The position numbers were made by a program, and so were the translations under genes. DNA of 64,000 bases from Ophiobolus disseminans (taxonomy: Eukaryota > Ascomycota > Dothideomycetes > Pleosporales > Phaeosphaeriaceae). Below the pieces are notes generated by a model that worked only from the letters and a program-made list of their open reading frames with translations, had not been told where the DNA came from and made no database searches. Each line of letters starts with the position of its first letter. Position 1 is the first letter of the stretch. This document shows positions 1 through 10,729 of this stretch, one piece after another. The DNA lies in assembly GCA_010093685.1 (NCBI GenBank), contig MU006250.1, positions 182,639 through 246,638 on the forward strand. Direction: 5' to 3'.

Positions 1-1942
1 AGGGCTGAATGGTCTTGGAGACGTTTCACATGACGTGCTACCGCACCTACTACCCCACGTCTCGACCACAGCACGAGTCACACTCAATACCCTAATCTAA
101 TTTATAGCAAAAAGGAAACTAAACACCGTGTTGAGAATATGTAGGTTCAGTCCAGGTTGGTGGAAGGTAGGCTTGCGGTACTTGCCATACGTGGAGGAAC
201 AGTCCCACTGTAACGTCCTCGTTACCGTACTGTTCAGACGAGCTGGAAAAAACAGTATAGCACGATAGTCAATACAATACGTTGCAGCCACCCTACCTCG
301 TCCCTCTCCCTACTTGGTGATCTATGGTAGTCATACTACTAAGAGGGACCTTGTTCCAATACACCGTCTAAATACACATGCAGTCAAGTGAGTTTGTGTG
401 TGGGGAGGGAATGGGAATGAAAGGAAAACGTCGCGTGTGTGTTTGTGTGTGTTGAGCGCACGAGGACAAGTGCGTCATTGCTGTTAAACGCGGCAGCGCA
501 GAGGTGAAAGACGGTTATGTTTGTATGCGAGAGGTACATAATGGTGGTCTTGTAAGTCGAGTGCAAACACCGTCGCGTGACAAGCAGTAAGCTGGACGAA
601 CGCGATCCATCCGCAGCGCACAAACTCTATTGACCTAGCAACATCTCGAAACAGCCTTTCCTACACTGTCGCCAACACCCTTACACTTTGGCAACGTTGT
701 TCTGATAGTACCGTGAGGTTATACAAGCTTCAATATCAAAGGTGGAAGTACTAGGTGAAATTGTGTCGAGATAGTCCCGCCAAAATCGCAATAAGGGATA
801 TCCTACCTACGTTCTCTCAAAACACCATTGAGAAAGCTCAGCCCAGAAAACAGCTACGATGCTCCTCCCACTTGTGAGCGATGGCACGCTGCACGATCGC
901 CATTCTAATCGCCACGAGACCAGCGCAAAACCCGAACTTTCCGTTACATCTTACCTTCACAGTCGTGTTTGATATCGGGTCGGCGCTACCCACCTTTGCA
1001 CCGCTCCCTTCCCTACAGTAAGCCGAAGGTATACTCTTATACAGTGGTCACACTCGGCGCGAGTGTACAGCGCAAGGCACTCTAGTGGCTCAACTATGCC
1101 AAGCGCGAGCAATGGCAGCCACCACGCTCTTGATGGCGAAGCTTTTGTTAGTGTGATGTAGGTGTAGGTGTAGAGACAACATTCTGACGTACCCAGTACC
1201 CAAATCTGCGACCTTTGGTGCGGTCAAGCTTGTAACGGACGGTCACCACAACGAGTTGGTCAAGTTCTTCGGGCTTCTGGAGGGCACCAGCGGTCAGCAT
1301 GATAATCCTATTTAGCCCGCCAGCGACAGCATTCGCACGTTACTTGAGCGCATTATAGTTAAGGTCAAGGTTCTTGTAGGCGGCAATCAATGCATTTGCG
1401 CAAGCCACGTGCGCTGCACGTTCGACGTGGGTCTATGGGACCACAGGTGCGGCGTGGGTGATAGTGGGAGGAGTACCAGTCGCATGGGCGTACGCCATGT
1501 CTCGGAGCTTCATGCCGTCCACCGGTGTTTTGCATTGGGAACATGGTACAATGCGCCAGTTGTGGACGTTGTCGTCCAGTGTGAGATTCCACTCCTGGAA
1601 TTAGGAGTTGTTCTGCTCAAAGAAACACGTAGCATGGTACATGTGATTGCCAATGCTGCAGTTCGCCCGGATGAAAGTTCCGTGTTGGAGCGGGTCCGCA
1701 TCGAATCTCTTATAGATAGCGCACCGCACGCCAGACGAGGGCGGTTAGACACTAACATAGTGGAGTGTCACCAAAGTAGTCAGATAGGCTCGTTGCAGCC
1801 CACGCGTGGGCAAGCCTTTATGTTTGTAGTAAATAGATCTGCAAAGTAAAACTCGACACGGATATGTAGGGAGACTGAGGTAACTGGTAGTGGCTGTTGT
1901 TAGTGCCTTCATTCATCTGCTTTCGACGCTACCTGCCACTTC
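1..1942. other. Gene-poor stretch
   Basis: No open frame here shows a recognisable domain or a plausible exon structure. Several overlapping frames of 60-146 codons occur on both strands around 1365-1850, but they shadow one another and none resembles a known protein. A GT-rich low-complexity patch lies at about 410-460. Confidence 0.5.
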
Positions 1943-2253
1943 CAGTGAGTGACATGGATGGGCCACCCAAGCCCCCCATCCAGGGGTCCCCCACCCCCAA
2001 GTAGCCCATGGGGCCCATGGGGTACTTGGGGGTCCTCACCCCTGCCGTGATTGTCGCTGCCAAGGGTTAGGGTTAGGGTTACACTAATATTTTTCTTGGT
2101 TTGGCTGGCCCCCCAAACCATGAACACGCTATAGATCTAGCCTACATAGTACTAGTGCTACCTATATAGGTCAGGTACTCAACCCCCATGGGGCCCACGG
2201 GCCTCCATGGGTTTAGCCCACCTGGATTGGGGCCCCATCCATGTCACTCACTG
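1943..2253. mobile_element. Non-autonomous hAT-type MITE, 311 bp
   Basis: The left end, 1943-1962 (CAGTGAGTGACATGGATGGG), is repeated perfectly in reverse complement at 2234-2253. Weaker inverted similarity rich in CCATGG and GGGCCC words continues inward for about 60 bp on each side. Both ends start CAGTG, as hAT ends often do, and an 8-bp duplication flanks the element. The interior has no transposase reading frame, so it must be mobilised in trans, if at all. Three telomere-type hexamers sit inside at 2064-2081. The perfect terminal repeats and duplication suggest a recent insertion. The hAT assignment rests on end sequence and duplication length only. Confidence 0.8.
2064..2081 (+). repeat. 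Interstitial telomere-type repeat (GGGTTA)x3
   Basis: Three exact GGGTTA units, the usual fungal telomere hexamer, lie in the middle of the MITE rather than at a chromosome end. They may be part of the element sequence or the scar of a repaired break. Three units cannot decide. Confidence 0.7.
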
Positions 2254-2261
2254 GCCACTTC

Positions 2262-3824
2262 ATGTCAGACCCAAGAGGTCGCGGCAAGCAATGGCAATGG
2301 CCATAATTCACGTACAAATCCCGCCCGAGCTGTTTTGTGAGGCTGCGCCCTCCACGCTACCTGAAGAACTGGAAACGCTGGAGACACGAGATAAGTGACT
2401 TCAGAAGAGACGCCAAACGACATGTACTGATTGTGCTTGTACAGTGACGCCGAGCACCCAGGCAGCGGGATCACAAGCGCACCACCCAACGTACTGTCAA
2501 CACCTGCCGTTGGCCTTGCGCGCGCCTGTATGATTGCGAGTCACCATGGGCTCCTGTCTGGAGGGTTCGAAGATGTAGTGTCCGGAAGGAGAGGCACCAA
2601 AGACGTCGAGGACTGGCAGGTCAAACACTTCAAGAAGCTACACGGAGATATTCAAACTGAAAGACTCGGGCTGCTATCATATAACCAAAGGTTCCTCCGG
2701 GGTACTTCTCACGAACAAGTCCATCGAGGACCGTTCAAATGGGATCGTCCCTGCTGGTGAGAACGCGCACGCAGCAGCCGTGCTGAATGCGAATCGTCGT
2801 GTCTACCTCCAAACAGTAGCCATATTGCAAGCCCTGTGGAGGGACACATACGCGGAAGCTTTCCGTATGACCGTCGCAAGTGGCGGTAAAGAAGGGGTTC
2901 GAAAAGCAACGCTGGGAGCGCACACGGGAGCTGTATCGACACCTCCAAGGGAATCCTCCCGCCGCAGAAGTCAACACCAACCTCCTACTCACAACAGAGC
3001 AAGGTGAAGGCGCCAAGCTTGTTCCTCTCGCGCATCGATGTAAAGACCAGCACCTGGCGTGGTTCCATGGTTTTTGCAAGAAGGACTGGATTGCGTCACA
3101 TCTTGAGACATATCGCGGTGAGGTGGATATTTGGTACGTCTCTAAGATACTCGTGCATGAGCACTGTGGTGTTAGCTAACATCTTGCCAGACGACTCGTT
3201 TTGAACGCAACACCGGCGACACCTCCAGCCCCGGGGCAGACGATCGTTCCACCCTACAGCACCATGAAGGAAAACCTTTCGCGCATGCGTGTTGCATCAT
3301 TCACAGGCTTGTCATCTGTCAGCAGCCGTATCAAAGGATTTATTAGGTGTACGAACGTTCACAACTAAACCGATGCCTGATTTCTATAGATTGGTCAGAG
3401 CTACGGTAGTGGCCTTCGTATCCCAGTCCGCGGCCCTGGGAGATAACCAACGCATGTCGGAGGGATGATCAGGTCGTCTCCACAGCGCTGGCTCTTGAAT
3501 TGCGTGTTGGGATCTTTGTGGTGGTGCGCTTGTGCAAGACGGGAAGGTCGATAACAGTCTTGGCGCGTTACGTCACTCAAATCACCACCAAACTCGCATC
3601 TTGTTGATAACGTCAGAAGCTGAGGGGACGAAGTCCACCGGATGCTTACTGCAGGAGCATCGAACTCGTCACCTGTCATGTCATTCAGCGCCGAAGATAA
3701 CGGAGGTGGAAGCGGGAAGTACAAATGCAGGAAAGGAAGTCAACTTGCTTAAGTACCTCTGTTTGTGCTTCAATGGTGATTCACCTTTAATATATCAAAT
3801 TTCCATCGTTAATTGAACTTCAGA
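2262..3824. other. Spacer with possible decayed coding sequence
   Basis: Between 2431 and about 3180, medium-length plus-strand frames follow each other with overlaps (2431-2760, 2780-3007, 2880-3179). The last reads like a charged globular protein. No family is recognised, the frames do not join through convincing introns, and no complete gene can be drawn. It may be an old gene remnant next to the MITE, or chance. Confidence 0.25.
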
Positions 3825-5486
3825 ATGGGTTCATTTCCTCGGATCGTTCTTGCCGCGCTCTGTAGCCGGGTCGTAGTTGCGCAAACCATGCCCTTCGACG
3901 CCAGAGAAGCAACCATCGACTCGGTCCATCACGCGCTATACACGGGATTGTCAACATGCCGCGAAGTGGTCTCATCCTTCATCACCAGAATTGAAGCCTA
4001 CAACAACCGCACAAATGCCATCATTACCTTGAATCCCAATGCGTTGAGCACTGCGGACTCCCTCGACGAGCACCTTTCTGCAGGCAACGCGACAGGCCCA
4101 CTATTTTGCATTCCCATCTTGCTGAAGGATAACTATGATACTTCTGATATGCCAACAACGGGTGGCAGTCTAGCGCTCGCAAACTCGCAGCCGACCGAAG
4201 ACGCGCCGAGCGTCGCTGCGTTCAAGGAAGCAGGAGCTATCATTCTAGGAAAAGCCAATCTCCATGAACTGGCTTTGGAGGGTATCAGTGTATCGTCTTT
4301 TGGTGGTCAGACGATCAACCCTTATGATTCTACCCGGACTCCTGGCGGTAGCTCGGGTGGAACAGGCGCGGCTGTTGCATCGTCCTTCTGCGTCTTTGGT
4401 ACCGGAACAGATACCGTGAACTCTTTGAGAAGTCCGGCAAGCGCAAACTCGCTGTGCAGCATCAGACCAACCAAGGGTCTCATCACCAGGACTGGCATCA
4501 TTCCAATATCGACCACCCACGACGTGATCGGGCCTATCGCAAAAACTATCAAAGACGTTGCTGTAGCTTTGACAGTCATGGCTACCACGGGTTACGATCC
4601 AGCGGACAACGAGACAGCACTCGTTCCATCCGTGTACCGCAATATCGATTACGCTGCCTCTTTATCGGGTATATCGCTCAAGGGGCTGCGAATTGGTGTT
4701 CTCAACGGCTTCTTCAACCGAACCAACTCTTCGGAAGTGACAGCAGTCAACAATGCCATGAATGCCCTTATGTCCCGGCTGTCGGCTGAAGGCGTAACAC
4801 TGGTCCCTATCAACGAGACTATCTACAACGCCACAGCCATCCAAGCGGCATACGACGTTCAGCGTTTCGAGTACCGTGAGCTCATGGATGCTTACCTTCA
4901 GCACCCATCTCTTTCCGGCCAGCATCCAACCACGCTAAACGAGCTCTACTCTCGTAAAGCAGTGAACGGCTCAGGCGGCGACTTCATCGTCCTCCCATCG
5001 CAATACGAGTACGTCAACACTGCACTGTTGTCATCAACCAGCAACGCAACGTACATCTCTCGCCAGGCTGGCATCCGAAACCTCACTCTCGCGCTTTTGA
5101 ACACATTTACCTCTAACAATGTCGATGCGATCATCTACCCTGAGCAAAAGAATCTCGTCGTCAAGATCGGCTCGGCTTCTCAAACTGGTCGGAATGGCAT
5201 TCTCGCCGCATTGACAGGCACACCCGTTGTCACGGTACCGGTAGGCTTCAGCACACCTAGTCAGGATGCGCCCGTTGGTGTGCCAATCGGGATGGAGATC
5301 CTGGGCAGGCCTTTCGAAGAAGCGAAATTGTTGAACATTGGATATGCAATCGAGCAGTTGACGAAGGTTCGGAGAGCGCCTATCTGGGCGACGGAAGTGT
5401 TGGAAGGGAAAGAGTATGATAGTGTGCCTGTGATTCGGCCGAACAGATCGAATATCCCGAGTGCTTATCCATTGGGTACGCTGTAA
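3825..5486 (+). CDS. Secreted amidase (amidase signature family)
   Basis: A single-exon gene of 553 codons encoding an amidase-signature hydrolase, a family that cleaves C-N amide bonds. The first true ATG is at 3825; the in-frame TTG upstream was not used. Residues 1-20 form a signal peptide ending VVVAQ, so the enzyme is probably secreted or vacuolar. The Ser-cisSer-Lys triad is visible: Lys101 in LLKDNYD, the GGSSGG motif at 174-179 (cis-Ser), and the nucleophile Ser200 in GTDTVNSLR. The residues just before the nucleophile are Val-Asn where textbook members have Gly-Gly; I recall the same VN variant in other secreted fungal amidases. The substrate cannot be read from sequence. Length fits the family and the ORF has no break. 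Confidence 0.93.
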   Translation: MGSFPRIVLAALCSRVVVAQTMPFDAREATIDSVHHALYTGLSTCREVVSSFITRIEAYNNRTNAIITLNPNALSTADSLDEHLSAGNATGPLFCIPILLKDNYDTSDMPTTGGSLALANSQPTEDAPSVAAFKEAGAIILGKANLHELALEGISVSSFGGQTINPYDSTRTPGGSSGGTGAAVASSFCVFGTGTDTVNSLRSPASANSLCSIRPTKGLITRTGIIPISTTHDVIGPIAKTIKDVAVALTVMATTGYDPADNETALVPSVYRNIDYAASLSGISLKGLRIGVLNGFFNRTNSSEVTAVNNAMNALMSRLSAEGVTLVPINETIYNATAIQAAYDVQRFEYRELMDAYLQHPSLSGQHPTTLNELYSRKAVNGSGGDFIVLPSQYEYVNTALLSSTSNATYISRQAGIRNLTLALLNTFTSNNVDAIIYPEQKNLVVKIGSASQTGRNGILAALTGTPVVTVPVGFSTPSQDAPVGVPIGMEILGRPFEEAKLLNIGYAIEQLTKVRRAPIWATEVLEGKEYDSVPVIRPNRSNIPSAYPLGTL

Positions 5487-6726
5487 ATAGACCATTTGGA
5501 ATTTGAGACAGTCTTATTAAGTTCGAAGTGATGCATGAGAGAGCTGCCTCTGTCCAATGCCAATAGTGCTAAACTGCTATGTAAACTTGCTTCTGTAGAA
5601 GCCGCTGGTTTGCTGGTCGGAATGATGATACCCACTCACCACCCACTGTCCAAGATCCGAAATAACCTCGCATACGTGTGGATTGCCAACTCGTATCGAC
5701 GGGGTCACCAAGAAAACCTGTTCCCTAAGCACGGTTCTGCCGGCCACCGGTAACCGTATCCACATTCGGACCCTATTGCTGAACCGGTGCATCCACAAGT
5801 CGCCATGCGAGATGACTACGCAGGACTTCAAGCGGTCGTATACTGGCATCCGCAAGAAATGCGCATATAGCGTCGTGTGAGACGTTCGTCTGTTACCCGC
5901 ATTGCTGGGCGAAAGCTTGTTAAAGCTTGGTTAGTGATTTCGTTCCATAGATCTTCACACATTGAGATGAAGAGACCGAGCTCTCCTTTGGCACATACAG
6001 CCGCCTTTGTGGCATTCATAGCTCAGGGCAGAGCTGCGCCTACGCAAATTCATGCTTCGGCATTCGCTGGCTATGTGACAGCGGATGTGTGTCCTCCATC
6101 GGGCAGTGAGCCGCGCAGTAATGTGCAACCCTGTAGGTCCTGAGTTGTCCGGCGTACGAGCCAACCAAGCAGATCAGCTTCATCATGTAAGTAAGTCTCC
6201 GCCGGTTTACGGCCCCTGAGCCCCGAGTGACTTCTGTGTGACCAAGCATGCAACTCAGGTTAATCTTCGGCTCACAGTAATCATCTCAATTGTCGACTTT
6301 CTTTCTTGGTTTTCAACGGATCCCAACTATTTTTGCTTGTTTAATTATGCTGTCGAGGTGCTGCAGACGAGGCAACAAAGAATAGGCCCCGCGAATGATT
6401 GCTTCGGTGATTGTACTGAGGTGGCGGGGATCGTTCACAGTGGGAAGGCTCCAGGGTGTTGCGGTGGAGTTGAGTTCCATTTACGTCGTCGAATAATTCT
6501 TTCGGCATCGTCAATCTCTCTCCTCTCACATCTGTCTCATACTTCTTCCGTTGAAACAAGATCGCACTTGCGATCTCATCAAGCGTACATTGAGTCGCAA
6601 ACCCATCTAGTTTGAGGCATCAAAGCTCCTGTTTGACGATGCTCGATGGTCCAGCAACTGCGGGCGTTAACGTCTCGGGAATTACTGACGGAGAATTTCG
6701 GCGTCAACAAGAAGTCTTTACGTGAG

Positions 6727-6750
6727 ATGTGCATGTGCATGTGCATGTGC
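6727..6750. repeat. Microsatellite (ATGTGC)x4
   Basis: Four exact hexamer units, about 375 bp upstream of the DUF7702 gene start. Confidence 0.9.
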
Positions 6751-6781
6751 ACCGCAAAAAAGACCGGCGTTAGTCCGCCGC

Positions 6782-6809
6782 CAGCTCAGCCTCAGCTCAG
6801 CCTCAGCTG
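6782..6809. repeat. Tandem repeat, 11-bp unit CAGCTCAGCCT, about 2.5 copies
   Basis: Two exact copies at 6782-6792 and 6793-6803, followed by a partial third. Confidence 0.85.
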
Positions 6810-7123
6810 TGGCGCAGCTTGGGGTGATCGCCTCGGCGAGCAATTTCTGTGATGCTGGAACGTCGAGCAATTAATGGGATGAAGATGCCGGTGTAACAAC
6901 GATTCACGTCGCACAGATGCTATGCATGGCGCAGTTATGGGATGAAGGAACGAATGGAAAGATCAAAACAAGCTGATGAGGAAGTTGATCGAATTAACGC
7001 GTTGTCAGCTGCCGCTGACCTTGGCGCCAAGCCACCTTTTCTCGACCAACCCTGAAATGACATAACCCTTCCTTCCCTTCCATCCCGAATTCCATCAGCA
7101 CATCCGCCAATGCCTCTCCACAC

Positions 7124-8185
7124 ATGGCGCTTCGGTATGGAGCGATTGTCAACATCGTCACACTCATTGTCTTCTTCATCTACCTCTGCATTTCCATCTA
7201 CCTGATCTTCCGCCAAGGCCTGGGCCGCAGCTCGCCATGGATCTGGCTCAGCCTGCTCGCAATCTGTCGCCTCACTCAGGTGTCACTCGATTTGGCCGCC
7301 ACCACCATGTTTCCGCCTTTGAGCTCCGCCAACACGAGTCTGGAATCCGGCGTTGCGATTCTAACCTCGATGGGCTTGACGCCGCTGTTCATGGCGACGT
7401 GTAGCTTACTCAATACGACCACGCGGCCAAAGGGAAGACGCATGCAATGGATCCTGCTCATGGTGCACATCCCACTCATTATATCGTTCATTCTTATTGT
7501 GGCCGGTGGGATTGATCCGGAATCGAGAGAGGGCCCGACGTTTGCAGCAACCGAGGCAACAAAGACAGGTGTCACGCTTTACCTAGCGTGCTTCGTGGTG
7601 CTGGTTTGGGCGACAACGGTTATCTCGGCGAGACTTTATTTGGCCAATAAGGAGGAGGTCAAAATTCTGACCACGGTCGTTATCAGTTTGCCGTTCTTTG
7701 TGGTCGATATTGTCTACATGATGTGCTTCGCGTATGAAGGCTGGGAGCCCGAGGATTATGAGAAGTGGCTGCATATGCGCTTCAACGTCATCAGTGGCGA
7801 TGTCACGACACAATTGTGCATGTACGTATTGACACCTTTATTTCAGACTGTTGAGTAACTCCTGCTGAACACACCAAAATCTCCCCTCAGAGCCAACATC
7901 CGGCATCCCACTAACAGAATTCATAGGCAAGTTGTTATGGAGTACGTCATCGCTGGCTTATATCTCGGTCTCGGCCTCGAATTGCCCAGCAAGGCCGCAA
8001 ATCTGAGAGCGCAAGTGGAGGATCGAATCGACCAGGCAAGAGAGATCGACGTCGACCAATTGCAAGAAACAGTTTTGTGGAAACTCCACGACGGCGTGTC
8101 CAGGGCCGTGGCGGCGATGATCATGCCAGCTCTGCAATTTGCTCACTGGATGTTAGGGAAGATACTACGCTCTGGAGACCATTGA
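7124..8185 (+). CDS. DUF7702 integral membrane protein
   Basis: Two exons, 7124-7821 and 7927-8185, joined across a 105-nt intron (donor GTACGT, acceptor CATAG), give 318 codons. The protein is strongly hydrophobic, with about seven predicted membrane segments, beginning with IVTLIVFFIYLCISIYLIF near residue 10. The R-x-GLGRSSPW stretch after the first helix and the later SMGLTPL motif match fungal DUF7702 proteins as I know them. Function is unknown. The C-terminal part encoded by exon 2 contains a charged helix. The gene stands alone between a secreted amidase and a decayed gene on the opposite strand. Confidence 0.85.
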
Positions 8186-8691
8186 ACATAACACAATTAT
8201 AGTTTCTCTCGAGGATGCTTATTCATTGACCTGTGAGATGATCGAGGTACGTCGCGGTCCTGTATCGTGCAAAACTGTGCATCGAAGTTTTATAATTTTA
8301 GTTTTGACCCCCATCCCAGTACGGCGTCGTGGTAACGTTTCACGCCCCCGTAACCTGTCGCTCGCATGATCATCAAAGCAACAAACAGTGCATCGAAAGA
8401 CAACAAACGTGAAACGCATTAACGTAATAGGCAGACACCAAACAACAACCTTGGAAGGGACGAAATGTACACGTGCTTGCGCTGAGTTCAAGGGTGTGAT
8501 TATCTTTGGTGGTTCCATTGACAAAGCTTGAGAATGTCGGCGGTGAGGAACCCCACCTGCACGTCAAAGCACTAATCGCAGTGCTTGCTGTCATCGATAA
8601 TCCACCTTGCAAAAAAGATTGCATTCACAGACCCCAAACAAGGCCACGTCGAACGCATCTCGCTCCATTAACCCATTCCGGTAGCAGAATA
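8186..8691. other. Intergenic, no gene seen
   Basis: Separates the 3' end of the DUF7702 gene from the 3' end of the convergent repeat-protein pseudogene. Only shadow frames. Confidence 0.4.
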
Positions 8692-9641
8692 CTACTGTAT
8701 AACGCCCCTCCTTACTGGAAGTTTATGCGCAGTCCCATTGTCGAGGGTCCACAACCTCGCCACCCAGTTGCTTCGATCGGCTAGGCAGACATCACCGACT
8801 CCGACCATCATCTTTTGATACGGGCCGGGGCTGTACGCAAGCACCCTGTTTCGATGGGCACCTAGTTCGAATGCCTTGTCCTTCCACACTTCGGTCGGCT
8901 CGGAGCTAGTGCTTAGGCCAAACCCCAAAATTGGTACATTTACCGCGGCAGCACTTCTTTGCTGCATGGACTGGTCGATTGGCCTAGTGCCGGCGCTGGT
9001 GCTGGTGCTGGTGCCGGTGCTTGGGCTAAAGCTGAGATATGGTTCATTCACCTCTGCAGTAGTCGTTTGCTGCATGGACTGGTCGAATGGTGTGGTGCTC
9101 GGCTCCAACCCGGATACTAGTGCAACTGTTGCAACACTCGAATGCTGGATGCACCGGCCGATCGGATCGGGATTGGTGCTCTGACTAGAGCTAGCCTTTG
9201 TCGCATGTACCACTGCATCACTCGTTTGCTGCATGGGCTAGTGGATCGCATACTGAGACGGTGTTCCGCTCTGGTAATAAGGAACATTTGGAACCTGGAC
9301 ATATTGACCATTTGGAATCTGGATATATTGACCGACTGAAACCTGTTGATCTGGAACATTTGGGAATTGGTTATATACACTAGCTGGAGTCTGGTGATAT
9401 GAACCGGTCGGAATCTGATGATATGGACCAGCTGATACTTGATGATATGGACCAGCTGATACTTGATGTTATGGACCAGCTGGAAACTGGTGTTGTGGAG
9501 GTCCAGCAGGAACCTGGTGATAGGGAAGTCCAGCAGGCGGATGCTGGAAAAGGAGCTCTGTTGACAAGGAGGTACCTGGTCGTCGTTTGTATGCGCACCG
9601 TCATCAGATTCAGATGTGCTGTTCTGCTTTGGACGCGCCAT
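8692..9641 (-). pseudogene. Broken Pro/Gln/Tyr-rich tandem-repeat protein gene
   Basis: On the minus strand one frame reads as a low-complexity repeat protein. First comes a degenerate 8-residue repeat (VSAGPYHQ, VPAGPPQHQ and similar, about 9250-9530), then about four copies of a 25-35-residue unit starting DQSMQQ or a variant (8800-9240), then a non-repeat tail to the TAG at 8692. Two in-frame stops interrupt it: TAA at 9469-9471, where sister repeats have Tyr, and TAG at 9238-9240, where sister repeats have Gln. The N-terminus starting at 9641 (MARPKQNS) is in another frame; one missing base near the A-run at 9548-9551, or a very short 32-nt GT-AG intron, would connect it. The repeat alignment shows which frame was coding. 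Family and function are unknown. Confidence 0.6.
9248..9530 (-). repeat. Degenerate 24-bp coding tandem repeats
   Basis: About ten imperfect 24-27-bp units encode Val/Ile-Pro/Ser-x-Gly-Pro-Tyr-x-Gln on the minus strand. The copies around 9430-9480 are nearly identical; the others have diverged. Confidence 0.75.
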
Positions 9642-10729
9642 GCTGGGCGGATTGGCGACAAAGGCCTGAAGTCAGACAGGATATGCTACGCTAATCTCTT
9701 TCTAGGTCAAAATACTCACTAAGAGGCTGTGTGTGTGTCTCTCTCTCTATGGAAATATTGACCAGTATGGTGGGTGGTGATCGAAGAAAGGAGCGACGAC
9801 CTCAGGGGTGGTGTTTATTTGTGGGGAATCGAACAGGATCCCGAAAGCCTCAACCACGGTTACCGCGCAAGCAATGCTAATTAAGTGTCCTTGAACACAG
9901 CATGAGTAAGTAGAGGAAGGATACTTCGATCTGTTATGTTAAGTTGCCTGCAATGTCAAGAAATGGTATCTCTCTTGTTCATAACTCGCATTGCCGTGTC
10001 AACAGCGCTCACAATTGTGTAAAAGCAATTTCTGTCGCCAACCCGATCGATGACGCAAATTGTGCTCCGTCTATATTCACGCTCAGTAGTACTCGACGTT
10101 TGCAAACGCAGTAAACTTCACAGTTAGGATCGCATCGGTACCATGGTTCGTGGCCTTGCTAGTGAGAGCGTCAGCTAATTGTTGCCGCTCTGACAATATG
10201 CGTTAGCCATTTGCTCGAGACTTCGGAGTGAAAGTACACTTTCGGCCAACATTATAGCTCATACGTCGCAATGTTGAATGTGGGATGCTCGTAGAGACAG
10301 CGTTCTCAACTGCTTGTTTTCATTCCTAGAACAGCTTTCGGAAAGCTGCATTGTTCATGAGCAGGAAGGTACGCACCGCCCAGGCTGATGGTGGACCGCC
10401 GAGAGTAGTCAGGAAATTGACTGCTTCGCCAATTCTGACAAGTCTAAAAGCAGGTTCTATTTTTGGGGAGCATTGTGGCGTGTCTGTGAAGTAACAGTGG
10501 TGTTGGGAAGGTAGAAGGAAGGCACTGAGCAAGAGCGCATCGCGAGGAAGGAACTTCAAAACCGCCCACCATCGTCATCACGTATTGTGACCCAGCCTCC
10601 TTCATTACAACCAAGTGAGACCCTCCTGCACTAGCAGAGTCATGGCACTACACAAACACTATTGCCGCACCTCACAATCCGCATTCTCTTTCGCCTCTAA
10701 CGCGAGAACAAGAAAACTGGCACCTCGCG
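9642..10729. other. Intergenic, no gene seen
   Basis: Carries a (GT)n(CT)n microsatellite at about 9727-9749, just upstream of the repeat pseudogene. No supported gene. Confidence 0.45.

Larger units (their letters stand above)
1935..2261. repeat. 8-bp target-site duplication (GCCACTTC)
   Basis: The octamer GCCACTTC occurs at 1935-1942 and again, in direct orientation, at 2254-2261, exactly abutting the outer ends of the inverted repeats of the element between them. Eight-base duplications are characteristic of hAT-superfamily insertions. Confidence 0.8.
5487..7123. other. Intergenic, no gene seen
   Basis: Only short unrelated frames. Contains two small tandem repeats (6727-6750 and 6782-6809), described separately. 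Confidence 0.5.

Noticed and set aside
3813..3824. Start of the amidase at TTG 3813
   Set aside because: A eukaryotic gene should start at ATG; 3825 gives a clean signal peptide. The same reasoning moved the starts of the HET (30641), F-box/LRR (42262) and F-box-like (20424) genes.
6238..6615. 125-codon plus-strand frame
   Set aside because: No family resemblance or intron structure; starts at a non-ATG codon.
9820..9850. Possible tRNA T-loop (GTTCGATTCC on the minus strand)
   Set aside because: The flanking bases do not pair into a T stem and no acceptor or anticodon arm fits.
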